Positions 27,397 to 36,019 of a DNA stretch of 64,000 nt are shown here, piece by piece. Below the pieces are notes generated by a model that did no database searches, was not told the DNA's origin, and saw nothing but the letters and a program-made list of their open reading frames with translations. This DNA comes from a bacterium. Lineage in GTDB: Bacteria > Verrucomicrobiota > Verrucomicrobiia > Limisphaerales > UBA11358. The position numbers and the translations under genes are program-made. The stretch covers positions 1 through 64,000 of the forward strand of contig JAKALA010000004.1 in the NCBI GenBank assembly GCA_021813325.1, written 5' to 3'. The number at the start of each line of letters is the position of its first letter. The stretch's first letter is position 1.

Positions 27397-29223
27397 ATGA
27401 AACCGAAATGGCTCGTATTCGTCGGTTGCTTGATTTGTCTTTCGAGTGAGATGGCATTCTCATCGGAGCCGGATATTATGAGCGGCCTCCGACCAGAACA
27501 CCCGCGGCTGATCATCACCAGCGAACGTTGGACCGAGTTGCGAGCCAGTTGCACCAACCATCCCGAGGTCGCGGCCATCGTGGCTCAATGCGTGGCGCGC
27601 GCCCGCAACGTGCTGAATGCGCCACCGCTGGTTTACAAGAAGGAGGGAAAACGGCTGCTGTCGGTTTCGCGCGAAGCCGTGCGCCGGATTGTGCTTACCA
27701 GTTTTGCCTACCGCATGACCGGCGAAAAGGTGTTTTTCGACCGCTCCCGTCAGGACATGCTGGCCGCCGCGAATTTCTCCGATTGGAATCCATCGCATTT
27801 TCTCGACGTCGGCGAAATGACCGCCGCCCTGGCCATCGGCTACGACTGGCTGTTTGCCGATTTACCGGCTGCCGATCGCGCGACCATAGAAAAAGCCATC
27901 GAAGAAAAAGGCGTTCAGCCCGGTTTGTCAGCCACCAATTCCGAGAATTGGTGGCATCGGGCGGAAAACAATTGGAACCAAGTCTGTTTTGGCGGCTTAA
28001 CGCTCGGCGCACTGGCCATTGCCGACAAATCACCAAACACCGCCCGCGAGTTACTCACGCTTGCTCGCAAAGATAATTTGAACGGCCTCAAGCCATATGC
28101 GCCGGATGGCATTTATCCCGAAGGCCCGAGCTACTGGGGCTACGGCACGTCGTATGAGGTGCTGATGCTTTCGGCACTCCAGACCGCCTTGGGCACGGAT
28201 TGGGACTTGGCCACGCAACCCGGCTTTCTAGCCAGCGCCGGCGCACTGCTGGAACAAATTGGACCGACCGGACGACCGTTCAATTTTTCCGACAGTCACG
28301 ATGGGGTGCTTTTTGATTCATCGCTGTTTTGGTTTGCGCAAACGCTGCATCAACCGGGCCTCGTGTATTTTCAGAATCAGCAATTGCTCCAAAAACTAAA
28401 CGGCGCCCGATCCGATGGCGGATTCGATCGTTTTTTCCCGCTCGTGGCGCTTTGGGTTGATCATTTACCTGCGCCCATTCCACAGCCTGATTTGCCGCTC
28501 GCCTGGCACGGTGAAGGACGAAATCCCATCGGCGTTTTCCGCAGTTCATGGACCGATACCAACGCGCTTTTTCTCGCCTTCAAAGGCGGTTCCGCCAGCA
28601 ACAATCACGGGCACATGGACGCCGGCTCCTTCGTGCTCGATGCCAAGGGGGTTCGCTGGGCCAGCGATCTTGGCGCGCAGGATTATCTCTCGATCGAATC
28701 CAAAGGCTGGAATCTCTGGAACAGCAGCCAACAAAGTGATCGTTGGCGGGTTTATCGGCTGAATAATTTCAGTCACAACACGCTCACGCTCGGCGGCCAA
28801 CTGCACGCGGTCAAAGGTTTTGCCCGCATCACGGCTTTTACCACGAACGCGGCGACGGTTGATCTTTCGCCAATTTTCGCCGGCCAGGCCAAACACGTTT
28901 TGCGCCAGTTCTCCGTTGGCAAAAACGAGCGCGTCACCATTCGCGATGACATTGCCGAAGCCAAACCCGGATTGAGCGTCCGCTGGCAAATGCTCACCCA
29001 CGCCGACATCCAGACCGATCATCAACGCGCCACGCTCCGCTTGAATGGTCAGGAATTGCGCGCGAAAATCATCTCTCCGGCGAATGCTGAATTTGAAATC
29101 GCCAGCGCGCAGCCGCCGGATGACGGAGTAAACCAAGCCAACCCCAGTGCCCGCATTCTGGCCGTCAATGCCAGCGTGCCTGAAACCGGAAAACTCACTG
29201 TCGAAGTTGAACTTCAGCCGTAA
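27397..29223 (+). CDS. Secreted heparinase II/III-like polysaccharide lyase
   Basis: The 608-residue protein has a signal peptide (LVFVGCLICLSSEMAFSS), an alpha-barrel region (HPRLIITSERWTELR; YDWLFADLPAADR; NNWNQVCFGGL) and a C-terminal heparinase II/III-type beta-sandwich with SNNHGHMDAGSFVLDAKG. Members of this fold cleave uronate polymers such as alginate, heparin or ulvan by beta-elimination. The ATG at 27,397 lies 5 nt after the GH95 stop. Substrate is unknown; with GH95 and GH35 beside it, a fucose- and uronate-containing polymer is a fair guess. Confidence 0.85.
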   Translation: MKPKWLVFVGCLICLSSEMAFSSEPDIMSGLRPEHPRLIITSERWTELRASCTNHPEVAAIVAQCVARARNVLNAPPLVYKKEGKRLLSVSREAVRRIVLTSFAYRMTGEKVFFDRSRQDMLAAANFSDWNPSHFLDVGEMTAALAIGYDWLFADLPAADRATIEKAIEEKGVQPGLSATNSENWWHRAENNWNQVCFGGLTLGALAIADKSPNTARELLTLARKDNLNGLKPYAPDGIYPEGPSYWGYGTSYEVLMLSALQTALGTDWDLATQPGFLASAGALLEQIGPTGRPFNFSDSHDGVLFDSSLFWFAQTLHQPGLVYFQNQQLLQKLNGARSDGGFDRFFPLVALWVDHLPAPIPQPDLPLAWHGEGRNPIGVFRSSWTDTNALFLAFKGGSASNNHGHMDAGSFVLDAKGVRWASDLGAQDYLSIESKGWNLWNSSQQSDRWRVYRLNNFSHNTLTLGGQLHAVKGFARITAFTTNAATVDLSPIFAGQAKHVLRQFSVGKNERVTIRDDIAEAKPGLSVRWQMLTHADIQTDHQRATLRLNGQELRAKIISPANAEFEIASAQPPDDGVNQANPSARILAVNASVPETGKLTVEVELQP

Positions 29224-29286
29224 GGTGGAACAAAACCAATTGAAATTGATTCCATCTGTCCGCAGTTCCTGTTTCAATTTCCGCCC

Positions 29287-30573
29287 ATGAAAATTTTGGT
29301 CATCGGTTCGGGCGGACGCGAACACGCCCTCGTCTGGAAACTCGCGCAGTCACCGCACGCCACGCAGGTGTGGTGCGCGCCCGGCAACGCCGGCATCGCT
29401 CAGGAACGCCTCGCCCAAAAGGGCAACGCTGTCGAATGTGTGAGCATTGGCGCGGAAGATTTGCCCAAACTGCTGGCCTTCGCGCAGGAGAAGAAGGTGG
29501 ATTTCACCGTCGTCGGCCCGGACAACCCGCTGGCGCTCGGCATCGTGGATTTGTTTCAGCAGAATGGCCTCAAGATTTGGGGCGTGAACCAGAAAGCCGC
29601 GCAATTCGAGTCTTCCAAAGTTTTCTCGCAGAAATTCATGGAGAAATACGGCATCCCGACCGCGGCTGCCGAAACGTTCTCTGATGTCGTCGCTGCCAAG
29701 AAATTCGCCGCCAGCCTTGGAAAATGCGTCGTGAAAGCTGACGGCCTCGCGCTCGGCAAAGGGGTTTTGATTTGCCACAACCAAACCGAAGCCGAAAAGG
29801 CCGTGGACGAAATCATGGTCAGCAAGGCGTTTGGGGCAGCGGGCGCCAATGTCGTCATCCAGGAATTTCTCGAAGGCATCGAAGTGTCGCTCCACGCGTT
29901 GTGCGATGGCACCACAGCCAAGATTTTCCCCACGTCGCAGGATCACAAGCGCGCCCTCGAAAACGATGAAGGCCTCAACACCGGCGGCATGGGCGCGTAT
30001 TCGCCCACGCCGTTCCTCAACGACGCGCAGCTCGCCGGCGTCGCCGCCAAAGTGCTTGAACCTTTCATGCGCGGCTGTGTGGCCGAGGGTATTGATTATC
30101 GCGGCCTGCTCTATCCCGGCGTGATGCTCACAAAAAGCGGCCCGAAGATTCTGGAATTCAACGCCCGCTTCGGCGATCCCGAAACACAGGTGTATTTGAC
30201 CCGGTTGGAAAATGATTTGGTGGAACTGCTCGACGCCAGCGCGAGCGGCACGTTGGCAAAACAGGAATTGAAATGGAAACCCGAAGCCAGCGTATGCGTC
30301 ATCCTGGCCAGCGGCGGTTATCCTGAAAATTATCCCAAGGGCAAAATCATCACCGGCTTGGATGTCGCGAACAAATTGCCCGGCGTAAAAATTTTCCACG
30401 CGGGCACGGCATTGAAGGATGGGCAGATCGTCACGAGCGGCGGCCGCGTCCTTGGCGTGACCGCGCTCGGCAAGGATTTAAAAACCGCGCAAGCCGCTGC
30501 GTATGCCGCCGTGGCAAGCATCCAGTTCGAAGGCGCGCGCTTCCGCCGCGACATTGCCAGCAAAGCTTTGTAG
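29287..30573 (+). CDS. purD: Phosphoribosylamine-glycine ligase
   Basis: PurD catalyses the second step of purine synthesis, ATP-dependent joining of glycine to phosphoribosylamine. The 428 residues show the N-terminal GSGGREHALVWKLAQSP, the ATP-grasp part KADGLALGKGV and FNARFGDPETQV, and QDHKRALENDEGLNTGGMG. It has normal length and no oddities. It stands alone between the carbohydrate genes and the sigma-factor region, probably with its own promoter in the 63-nt gap. Confidence 0.97.
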   Translation: MKILVIGSGGREHALVWKLAQSPHATQVWCAPGNAGIAQERLAQKGNAVECVSIGAEDLPKLLAFAQEKKVDFTVVGPDNPLALGIVDLFQQNGLKIWGVNQKAAQFESSKVFSQKFMEKYGIPTAAAETFSDVVAAKKFAASLGKCVVKADGLALGKGVLICHNQTEAEKAVDEIMVSKAFGAAGANVVIQEFLEGIEVSLHALCDGTTAKIFPTSQDHKRALENDEGLNTGGMGAYSPTPFLNDAQLAGVAAKVLEPFMRGCVAEGIDYRGLLYPGVMLTKSGPKILEFNARFGDPETQVYLTRLENDLVELLDASASGTLAKQELKWKPEASVCVILASGGYPENYPKGKIITGLDVANKLPGVKIFHAGTALKDGQIVTSGGRVLGVTALGKDLKTAQAAAYAAVASIQFEGARFRRDIASKAL

Positions 30574-30642
30574 GCGTTGAGGTGACGAGGTGACGAGGCT
30601 CAAACTTTTCTGACCGAGACTGGCGCTAACCGCACGAATAGG

Positions 30643-30999
30643 TTGTCACCGCCACCGTCATTGCCCCGGCCGGCCAGCGGGTGCATGAAGACGGTAGTCA
30701 TACCAACATTCCACCGCAACCGGTCAGCCAGCGAACTTTCCTTTCGGCGGTCAAATCGTCAGCAATGCGATGTCGCCGCGGATTCAGGTGCCGGGAATCA
30801 TTTCGTTATTCTTGTCCGGTTTTTACTTCGCCGTTGAAATTTCCTGAATGAAAAGCCCGGTCAGGTTTTGGAACTGTGGCCATTTTTTACGGCTTGAATT
30901 GGCACAATTGCCCCCTGATTTTGGCACGCTTCTCACTTTGCCGGTGATCTTCAGTGTCTGTATGCTGTTAGCTCAAAAACAACCCGATCAACTTGCCTT
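30643..30999 (+). repeat. Direct repeat copy A: decayed tail of a sigma-secretin paralog plus 3' flank
   Basis: This ~357-nt block matches 32,972-33,330 along its length with scattered substitutions. It encodes VVTATVIAPAGQRVHEDG, against FVTATIIDPAGNRVHEDG at the end of the sigma-secretin gene downstream. The TGA stop of the intact copy is CGA here. More than 250 nt of non-coding flank are also shared, ending at ACTTGCCTT in both. No start or sigma domain precedes it, so it is the remnant of an earlier tandem copy. Confidence 0.85.
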
Positions 31000-31033
31000 C
31001 AATCTTCATCACGATGAGGACGTCCAGATTTAA

Positions 31034-31282
31034 ATCAACGGATTGCCGGCCGATTATCAGGCCGTGCCGATATTGAATTTTGCCAACATCGCCTCGGAAG
31101 CGCAGGCCAATCAGAGCTTGGATCTTTTGGACAAGATTTTTGCCAGCGTGGCGGCCAAAAGCAGTGGTTTTCTCAATGCCGACGAAATCGCCAATTTTCA
31201 AACTTTCCGAACCAACGCCATCAATACCAGCCGGATGATGCTGACCATGAACCGCAATTTGATGGCGCCCATCGGGAAATGA
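31034..31282 (+). pseudogene. Orphan C-terminal fragment resembling an LTxxQ-type sigma tail
   Basis: An in-frame stretch after a TAA at 31,031 encodes about 82 residues, with LDLLDKIFASVAAKSSGFL, NADEIANFQTF and ending MMLTMNRNLMAP. The FLNADEIANFQTFR pattern resembles the ILTPDQLKSYQKSQ end of the sigma-LTxxQ protein at 36-37.7 kb, and it ends similarly in Met-rich helix. No start codon other than TTG and no ribosome site were seen. It is best read as the tail of a second lost paralog, but a small real gene is not excluded. Confidence 0.5.
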
Positions 31283-31320
31283 ACTGGATTAGCCGTGCAT
31301 CACTTGCATTCGTAAAAAAC

Positions 31321-31353
31321 TTTGTCGGATTTGCGGGCGGACGGTTGTTTAAT
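31321..31353 (+). promoter_or_regulatory. Shared sigma-gene upstream block (copy 1)
   Basis: TTTGTCGGATTT (31,321-31,332), 9 nt, then CGGTTGTTTAA (from 31,342), then TGGGTGAG running into the GTG start at 31,360. The same block with the same 9-nt spacing precedes the other fused sigma gene (35,980-36,020). Such conservation in otherwise unlike flanks suggests a promoter read by an ECF sigma factor, perhaps autoregulatory. Confidence 0.55.
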
Positions 31354-31359
31354 GGGTGA

Positions 31360-33063
31360 GTGAACGAAGAATCTGACATCCAATTGCTGCGGGCCTATGC
31401 GAAACATCGCGACGAAAACGCGTTTCGCCAGTTGATTCTGCGTCACACCGACTTCGTTTATTCCGCTGCCTTGCGGCAGGTCAATTCCGCGGCCATGGCG
31501 GCCGATCTGGCCCAGCAGGTTTTCACCGATCTCGCCACCAAATCACCCGAAGTGGCCAGCAAAAATAACGGGAGTTCACTGGCCGGTTGGCTGCACCGGG
31601 CCACGCGCTACGCGATTCTGAATCATCTGCGCGACGACCGTCGCCGCCGCGATCATGAAAGGCAGGCCATGGAACAACTCATCACCAACTCTGATCCGGC
31701 GGCGGATTGGGAGCAGATTCGTCCGGTTTTGGACGAAGCGCTTGATCTGCTGACCGATGACGACCGCGAAGCCCTGTTGTTGCGCTATTTTAAAAACCAG
31801 GATTTGCGCACCGTTGGAACTGCGCTCGGCGTGAGCGACGATGCCGCGCAAAAACGGGTAAGCCGGGCGTTGGAAAAGCTGCGCGACTTCTTTAGCAAAC
31901 GGAAAATCACCGTCGGGGCGGGCAGCCTGGGCATTTTGCTATCTGCCAACGCCGTTCAATTCGCGCCGGTGGGGTTGAGCGCAAAAATTTTAGTCGCAAC
32001 TTCTGGGATAACCGCAACCGCTGGAATGACCATGATTCATAAAATTCTCATCGCCGGATTCGCCGCCGCCGCGATTGGCAGTGGCATTTTTTCGTTTCAT
32101 TTGCAGAAACAAATTGGCGCCATGCAACAACGACATGCTGCATTGAGCCAACAAATCACGCAACTGAGTCAGGAGCGTGACGATGCGAAAAATCAATTGG
32201 CGGCGGCGCAGCAGGCATATGAGCGGCGACAAACTAATCAGGATGAACTTTTGCGGTTGCGCGGGGAAATCGGCGTGCTGCGGCGGCAGTTGGATGAAGC
32301 GACTGAAAAGAATCGCGCGTTGCCGGCCGCAGTTTTGGCAATGAGCACCAATTCGCCGCCGCAAATCCACCTCAAAGCCAGATTTTTCACGATGCCGAAA
32401 GACGTATTTGCCGGCATGGGCGGTGCAGTTACCGCCAGCGGCATTTTGACCGATCCAAATTTTCGCGTCGCATTGCATGCCTTGGAACAGCATAGCGACG
32501 TTGAATTCCTCGCCGAGCCGGAAGTGACGACAACCAGCGGACGTGAAATACAAATGCGGGCAACACAGGCAAATTCTGTTGTGACCAATTATTGCCTTCT
32601 AGAAACCAACGGCACTTCCATCATTTTTCCTCAAGTCGGAAGCATTGAAACGGGACCGGTTCTCGACGCAACGCCGCGCGTTTTGTCTGACGGTTATACC
32701 ATCGAATTACCCGTTGTCGCTTCGCTGGTGGATTTTTTGGGTTACGCAAAATCTACCAACACGACTCAGGCGTATGATTCAACCGGGCAGGAAATTGATT
32801 TGCCAACGGTTTCGCCCCAATTTCGGGTGCAATCAATCACCAATTGGGTGAACCTCTATGACAATCAGACGATGGTGTTTGGGCTGAAGGATAATCAAGC
32901 TCAACTGGAAACCGCGCTGGCAGCACTGGATGGCAGCAAGTCCAACATTCTTGACCGGCACACGCTCGTGTTTGTCACCGCCACCATCATTGACCCTGCC
33001 GGCAATCGGGTGCATGAAGACGGAACTTATACCAACGTTCCGCCGCAACCGGTCGGCCAGTGA
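31360..33063 (+). CDS. ECF sigma factor fused to a membrane helix, coiled coil and secretin-like domain
   Basis: The 567-residue protein starts with an ECF sigma: region 2 (about 8-100, RHTDFVYSAALRQV, AGWLHRATRYAILNHLR) and region 4 (about 125-180, REALLLRYFKNQDL, HTH ALGVSDDAAQKRVSRALEKL). A hydrophobic segment (190-225) and a transmembrane helix (about 227-247) come next, then a coiled coil (248-320). Residues 335-550 resemble the secretin core fold: VEFLAEPEVTTTSGREIQM, GPVLDATPRVLSDGYTIEL, and a LYDNQTMVFGL stretch. The GTG start follows the shared upstream block. I infer a sigma factor anchored in the inner membrane with an extracytoplasmic domain; release or signalling is unproven. Its tail and 3' flank are duplicated at 30.6 kb. 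Confidence 0.85.
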   Translation: MNEESDIQLLRAYAKHRDENAFRQLILRHTDFVYSAALRQVNSAAMAADLAQQVFTDLATKSPEVASKNNGSSLAGWLHRATRYAILNHLRDDRRRRDHERQAMEQLITNSDPAADWEQIRPVLDEALDLLTDDDREALLLRYFKNQDLRTVGTALGVSDDAAQKRVSRALEKLRDFFSKRKITVGAGSLGILLSANAVQFAPVGLSAKILVATSGITATAGMTMIHKILIAGFAAAAIGSGIFSFHLQKQIGAMQQRHAALSQQITQLSQERDDAKNQLAAAQQAYERRQTNQDELLRLRGEIGVLRRQLDEATEKNRALPAAVLAMSTNSPPQIHLKARFFTMPKDVFAGMGGAVTASGILTDPNFRVALHALEQHSDVEFLAEPEVTTTSGREIQMRATQANSVVTNYCLLETNGTSIIFPQVGSIETGPVLDATPRVLSDGYTIELPVVASLVDFLGYAKSTNTTQAYDSTGQEIDLPTVSPQFRVQSITNWVNLYDNQTMVFGLKDNQAQLETALAALDGSKSNILDRHTLVFVTATIIDPAGNRVHEDGTYTNVPPQPVGQ

Positions 33064-33330
33064 TTTTAATTTTCGGAGGTCAAATCGGTTTCAATGTGAG
33101 GTCGCCGCAGATTTAGGTGCCGGGAATTATTTCACTTTTCTCGTCCGGTGTTACTTCGGCACTTAAAGTTTCCTGAATGAACTGCCCGGTCTGGTTTTGG
33201 AACTGTGGCCATTTGTTTGCGGCTTGAAGTTGGCACAATTACCCCCCGATTTTGGCACACTTCTCACTTTGTCGGTGATCTTTAGTGTCTATATTCTGTT
33301 GGCTCAAAAACAACTCAACCAACTTGCCTT
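32972..33330 (+). repeat. Direct repeat copy B: intact sigma-secretin 3' end and flank
   Basis: The counterpart of 30,643-30,999. The first 92 nt are the coding end of the fused sigma gene; the rest is non-coding and leads to the GH92 gene 57 nt later. The non-coding part keeps several short blocks identical between copies (GGAACTGTGGCCATTT, TTCTCACTTTG, GCTCAAAAACAAC), which hints at a functional element and not only recent duplication. Confidence 0.85.
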
Positions 33331-33387
33331 GAATAATACCTCGCATGCAACCATGAACGCTGATCTCACCTGAACCATCCGTTTCCA

Positions 33388-35640
33388 ATGAAAACCAAAC
33401 GCATCATTCTCACGAACATTTTAATGCTGCTCGCCCTGCTGGGTTCCAGTTCCATTGGCTGGTCGGCGGCGTTGCTGACGGGCGATCCCGTGGACTGTGT
33501 CAATCCACTCTCCGGCGCGAATGGCGACGCCCAGTTCTCCCGTGGCAATACCGTGGTGGCGATTGTCGCTCCGTTTGGCATGACCACCTGGGCGCCGCAG
33601 ACCGATGGCAATGACAGTCCGTTTTATCAGGTGAAAGCCACGCAGTTCGAGGGCATCCGCGCCACGCACCAGCCAAGCATCTGGATCCGCGACTACGGCG
33701 ATTTTCTCATCATGCCGATGGTCGGCCCGTGGGCCGGCTTGCAGAAGGACCGCGCCTCAAAGTTCAGCCACGCGAATGAAATCGCCCGACCGTATTACTA
33801 CTCGGTGGATCTCGATCGCTACCAGACTCGACTTGAACTGACGCCTACCGCGCGTTGCTCGATGATGCGTTTCACCTTTCCCGACACCAATGAAGCCACC
33901 ATTGTGTTCAACTACGAAGGTGCCATCGAAACAACTTACGATGCCACCAAGCACCAAATCCGCGGCAAGGCGACGCATGTGACCTTTGGCGCTCCCGGCA
34001 ATTTTGGGAATTATTTCGTCGCCGAGTTCGACCAGCCTTTTGAATCGGTTGACGTGAAACAGGACGGCAAGATGGTCACCGCTGCCATTCACTTCAGTAA
34101 CGTTCACGCGGACAAGCCGGTGGCCATGCGCATCGGCACCTCGTTCATCGGCTATGAGCAGGCGGCTCTGAATCTGCGCACGGAGATTCCAACCTGGGAT
34201 TTTGCGGCCACAAAAGAAAAGTCGAAAGCCGCCTGGACGAAGGAGCTGGGCCGCGTGGACATTAAGGGCGCGTCGCCTGAACAGAAATCCACCTTCTACA
34301 CCGCGCTCTATCGTTCGCTGCAATTTCCCCGCATGATTTATGAGTTCGACGAGAGCGGAAAACGGGTGCATTACAGTCCGTTCGACAATGGCAAAATTCA
34401 CGACGGTCCGCTCTACACCGACGATGGCCTGTGGGACACGTTCCGCGCGGCGTTTCCATTCTTCGTGCTCTACGCGCCGGATCGCGGGGGCGATATTCTT
34501 GAAGGCTGGCTGAATGCTTATCGCGAGGGCGGCAGCCTGCCCGAATGGCCGAGCCCGGGCAATCGCCCGTGCATGATCGGTTCGCATGCCGATTCAATCT
34601 TCGCTGATGCATGGGTAAAAGGCCTGCGCACGTTCAACCTTCAGGACGCCCACGCCGCGACGCTTCAGGACGCCATGAAAGACAACCCGTGGGCAGGGCG
34701 CGATCACGTGGATGACTACATCAAGCTGGGCTACGTCCCGGCGGGCAAGCGCAGCGATGGCGCGGCTTCCTGCACGCTCGAATACGCCTACGACGATTTT
34801 TGCGTTGGCATCGTGGCGCAGGCTGACGGCAAGGAGGACATCGCGAAGGAGATGTTCCAACGCGCCAAGAACTACCAGAACATTTGGGATCCGAAGACCG
34901 GGTTCATGCGTGGCAAACTGGCCGACGGCAGTTGGCAGGAGCCGTTTGATCCGCTCGCCTGGGGCGGTCCCTACGTCGAGGGCAACGCGTGGCAGTGGTT
35001 GTGGTCGGTCCAGCAAGATCCCTACGGTCTGATGAAATTACTTGGCGGCCGCAAGGGCATGGCCGCAAAATTGGATGAACTGCTGACGATGCCCAGCACC
35101 ACCGTGGTTGGTGGCTACGGCCATGTGATTCACGAAATGCGCGAGGTGGAATACGCCAAGATGGGGCAGTATGCGCACATCAACGAACCCGATCATCACG
35201 TGCTGTATTTCTACGATTACGCCGGCCAGCCATGGAAAGCGCAGCACGCCGTCCGCCGCGTCATGAACGAGCTTTACAACGAGGACGGGATGGTTGGTGA
35301 CGAGGACACCGGCGAGATGTCGGCGTGGTATGTGTTCAGCGCGGCCGGGTTTTATCCGTTCTGTCCCGGCACGCCGTGTTATCTCATCGGCAGTCCGCTG
35401 TTCAAAGAAACCGTCATTCATCTCCAAAACGGCAAGACCTTCACCGTCCGCGCCGACAACAACAGCCCTGAAAATCAATACATCCAGTCCGCGCGTCTCA
35501 ACGGTAAGCGTTTTACCAAGACCTGGATTGCGCACGACACCATTACCGCCGGCGGCGTGCTCGAATTTAAAATGGGGCCAAAGCCGAATTTAAAATGGGG
35601 CAGCGCCAAGGACGATGCCCCGCCGAATTTTTTCCCGTGA
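33388..35640 (+). CDS. Secreted GH92 alpha-mannosidase
   Basis: GH92 enzymes are calcium-dependent exo-alpha-mannosidases acting on N-glycans or mannans. The 750-residue protein has a signal peptide (IILTNILMLLALLGSSSIGWSA) and family blocks: DPVDCVNPLSGANG, NTVVAIVAPFGMTTWAPQ, DDGLWDTFRAAFPF, EGNAWQWLWSVQQDPYGL, GDEDTGEMSAWYVFSAAGFYP and YLIGSPLFKE. It lies between the two fused sigma genes, and this order makes it a candidate target of either. The hairpin at 35,678-35,762 follows it. Confidence 0.94.
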   Translation: MKTKRIILTNILMLLALLGSSSIGWSAALLTGDPVDCVNPLSGANGDAQFSRGNTVVAIVAPFGMTTWAPQTDGNDSPFYQVKATQFEGIRATHQPSIWIRDYGDFLIMPMVGPWAGLQKDRASKFSHANEIARPYYYSVDLDRYQTRLELTPTARCSMMRFTFPDTNEATIVFNYEGAIETTYDATKHQIRGKATHVTFGAPGNFGNYFVAEFDQPFESVDVKQDGKMVTAAIHFSNVHADKPVAMRIGTSFIGYEQAALNLRTEIPTWDFAATKEKSKAAWTKELGRVDIKGASPEQKSTFYTALYRSLQFPRMIYEFDESGKRVHYSPFDNGKIHDGPLYTDDGLWDTFRAAFPFFVLYAPDRGGDILEGWLNAYREGGSLPEWPSPGNRPCMIGSHADSIFADAWVKGLRTFNLQDAHAATLQDAMKDNPWAGRDHVDDYIKLGYVPAGKRSDGAASCTLEYAYDDFCVGIVAQADGKEDIAKEMFQRAKNYQNIWDPKTGFMRGKLADGSWQEPFDPLAWGGPYVEGNAWQWLWSVQQDPYGLMKLLGGRKGMAAKLDELLTMPSTTVVGGYGHVIHEMREVEYAKMGQYAHINEPDHHVLYFYDYAGQPWKAQHAVRRVMNELYNEDGMVGDEDTGEMSAWYVFSAAGFYPFCPGTPCYLIGSPLFKETVIHLQNGKTFTVRADNNSPENQYIQSARLNGKRFTKTWIAHDTITAGGVLEFKMGPKPNLKWGSAKDDAPPNFFP

Positions 35641-35677
35641 TCGGGTCATGCGCGTAATCGAAGGCCGCAAACCCTCA

Positions 35678-35762
35678 AGAAATCTCTGCGAAATGCCGTT
35701 CTGGGGTTGGAGCGCGGAGCAATGCTCCGCGTTCCGGGCTTGCCACGTTTGCAGAGATTTCT
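35678..35762. repeat. Nested inverted-repeat element after GH92
   Basis: Outer arms AGAAATCTCTGC (35,678-35,689) and GCAGAGATTTCT (35,751-35,762) are perfect complements. Inner arms GGAGCGCGGAGCA (35,709-35,721) and TGCTCCGCGTTCC (35,723-35,735) pair at 12 of 13. The whole forms an 85-nt hairpin 38 nt after the GH92 stop. It could be a terminator, but there is no T-run; the two-level symmetry looks like a small dispersed palindromic element. The rest of 35,641-36,019 holds no gene. Confidence 0.6.
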
Positions 35763-35979
35763 GAAAAGGTTGAGATGATGTCCGGACGCGGCCCGAGGCT
35801 GAATGCTGGATTTGTTCCCAAACGGAATCATCCTGACATAATGGTTCAATTCTCCTTCGCGGGGGGCGTGGTTTACGTTATTCAATCAAAACGACGTCGC
35901 GGCGGGAGGGGCGTCCGCAAAAAAATGCCCGGGACGGAGTTGGGAACGACTGGAACGGCGCGTAAAACAAATGAAAATC

Positions 35980-36018
35980 TTTGTCGGATTTTCCTCCGCT
36001 CGGTTATTACTTGGGTGA
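35980..36018 (+). promoter_or_regulatory. Shared sigma-gene upstream block (copy 2)
   Basis: TTTGTCGGATTT (35,980-35,991), 9 nt, CGGTTATTAC (from 36,001), TTGGGTGAG, then the ATG at 36,020. It matches the block before the sigma-secretin gene at 31,321 in sequence and spacing. CGTAAAA also lies a little upstream of both. The short distance to the start codon means a very short or absent 5' leader. Confidence 0.55.
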
Positions 36019-36019
36019 G

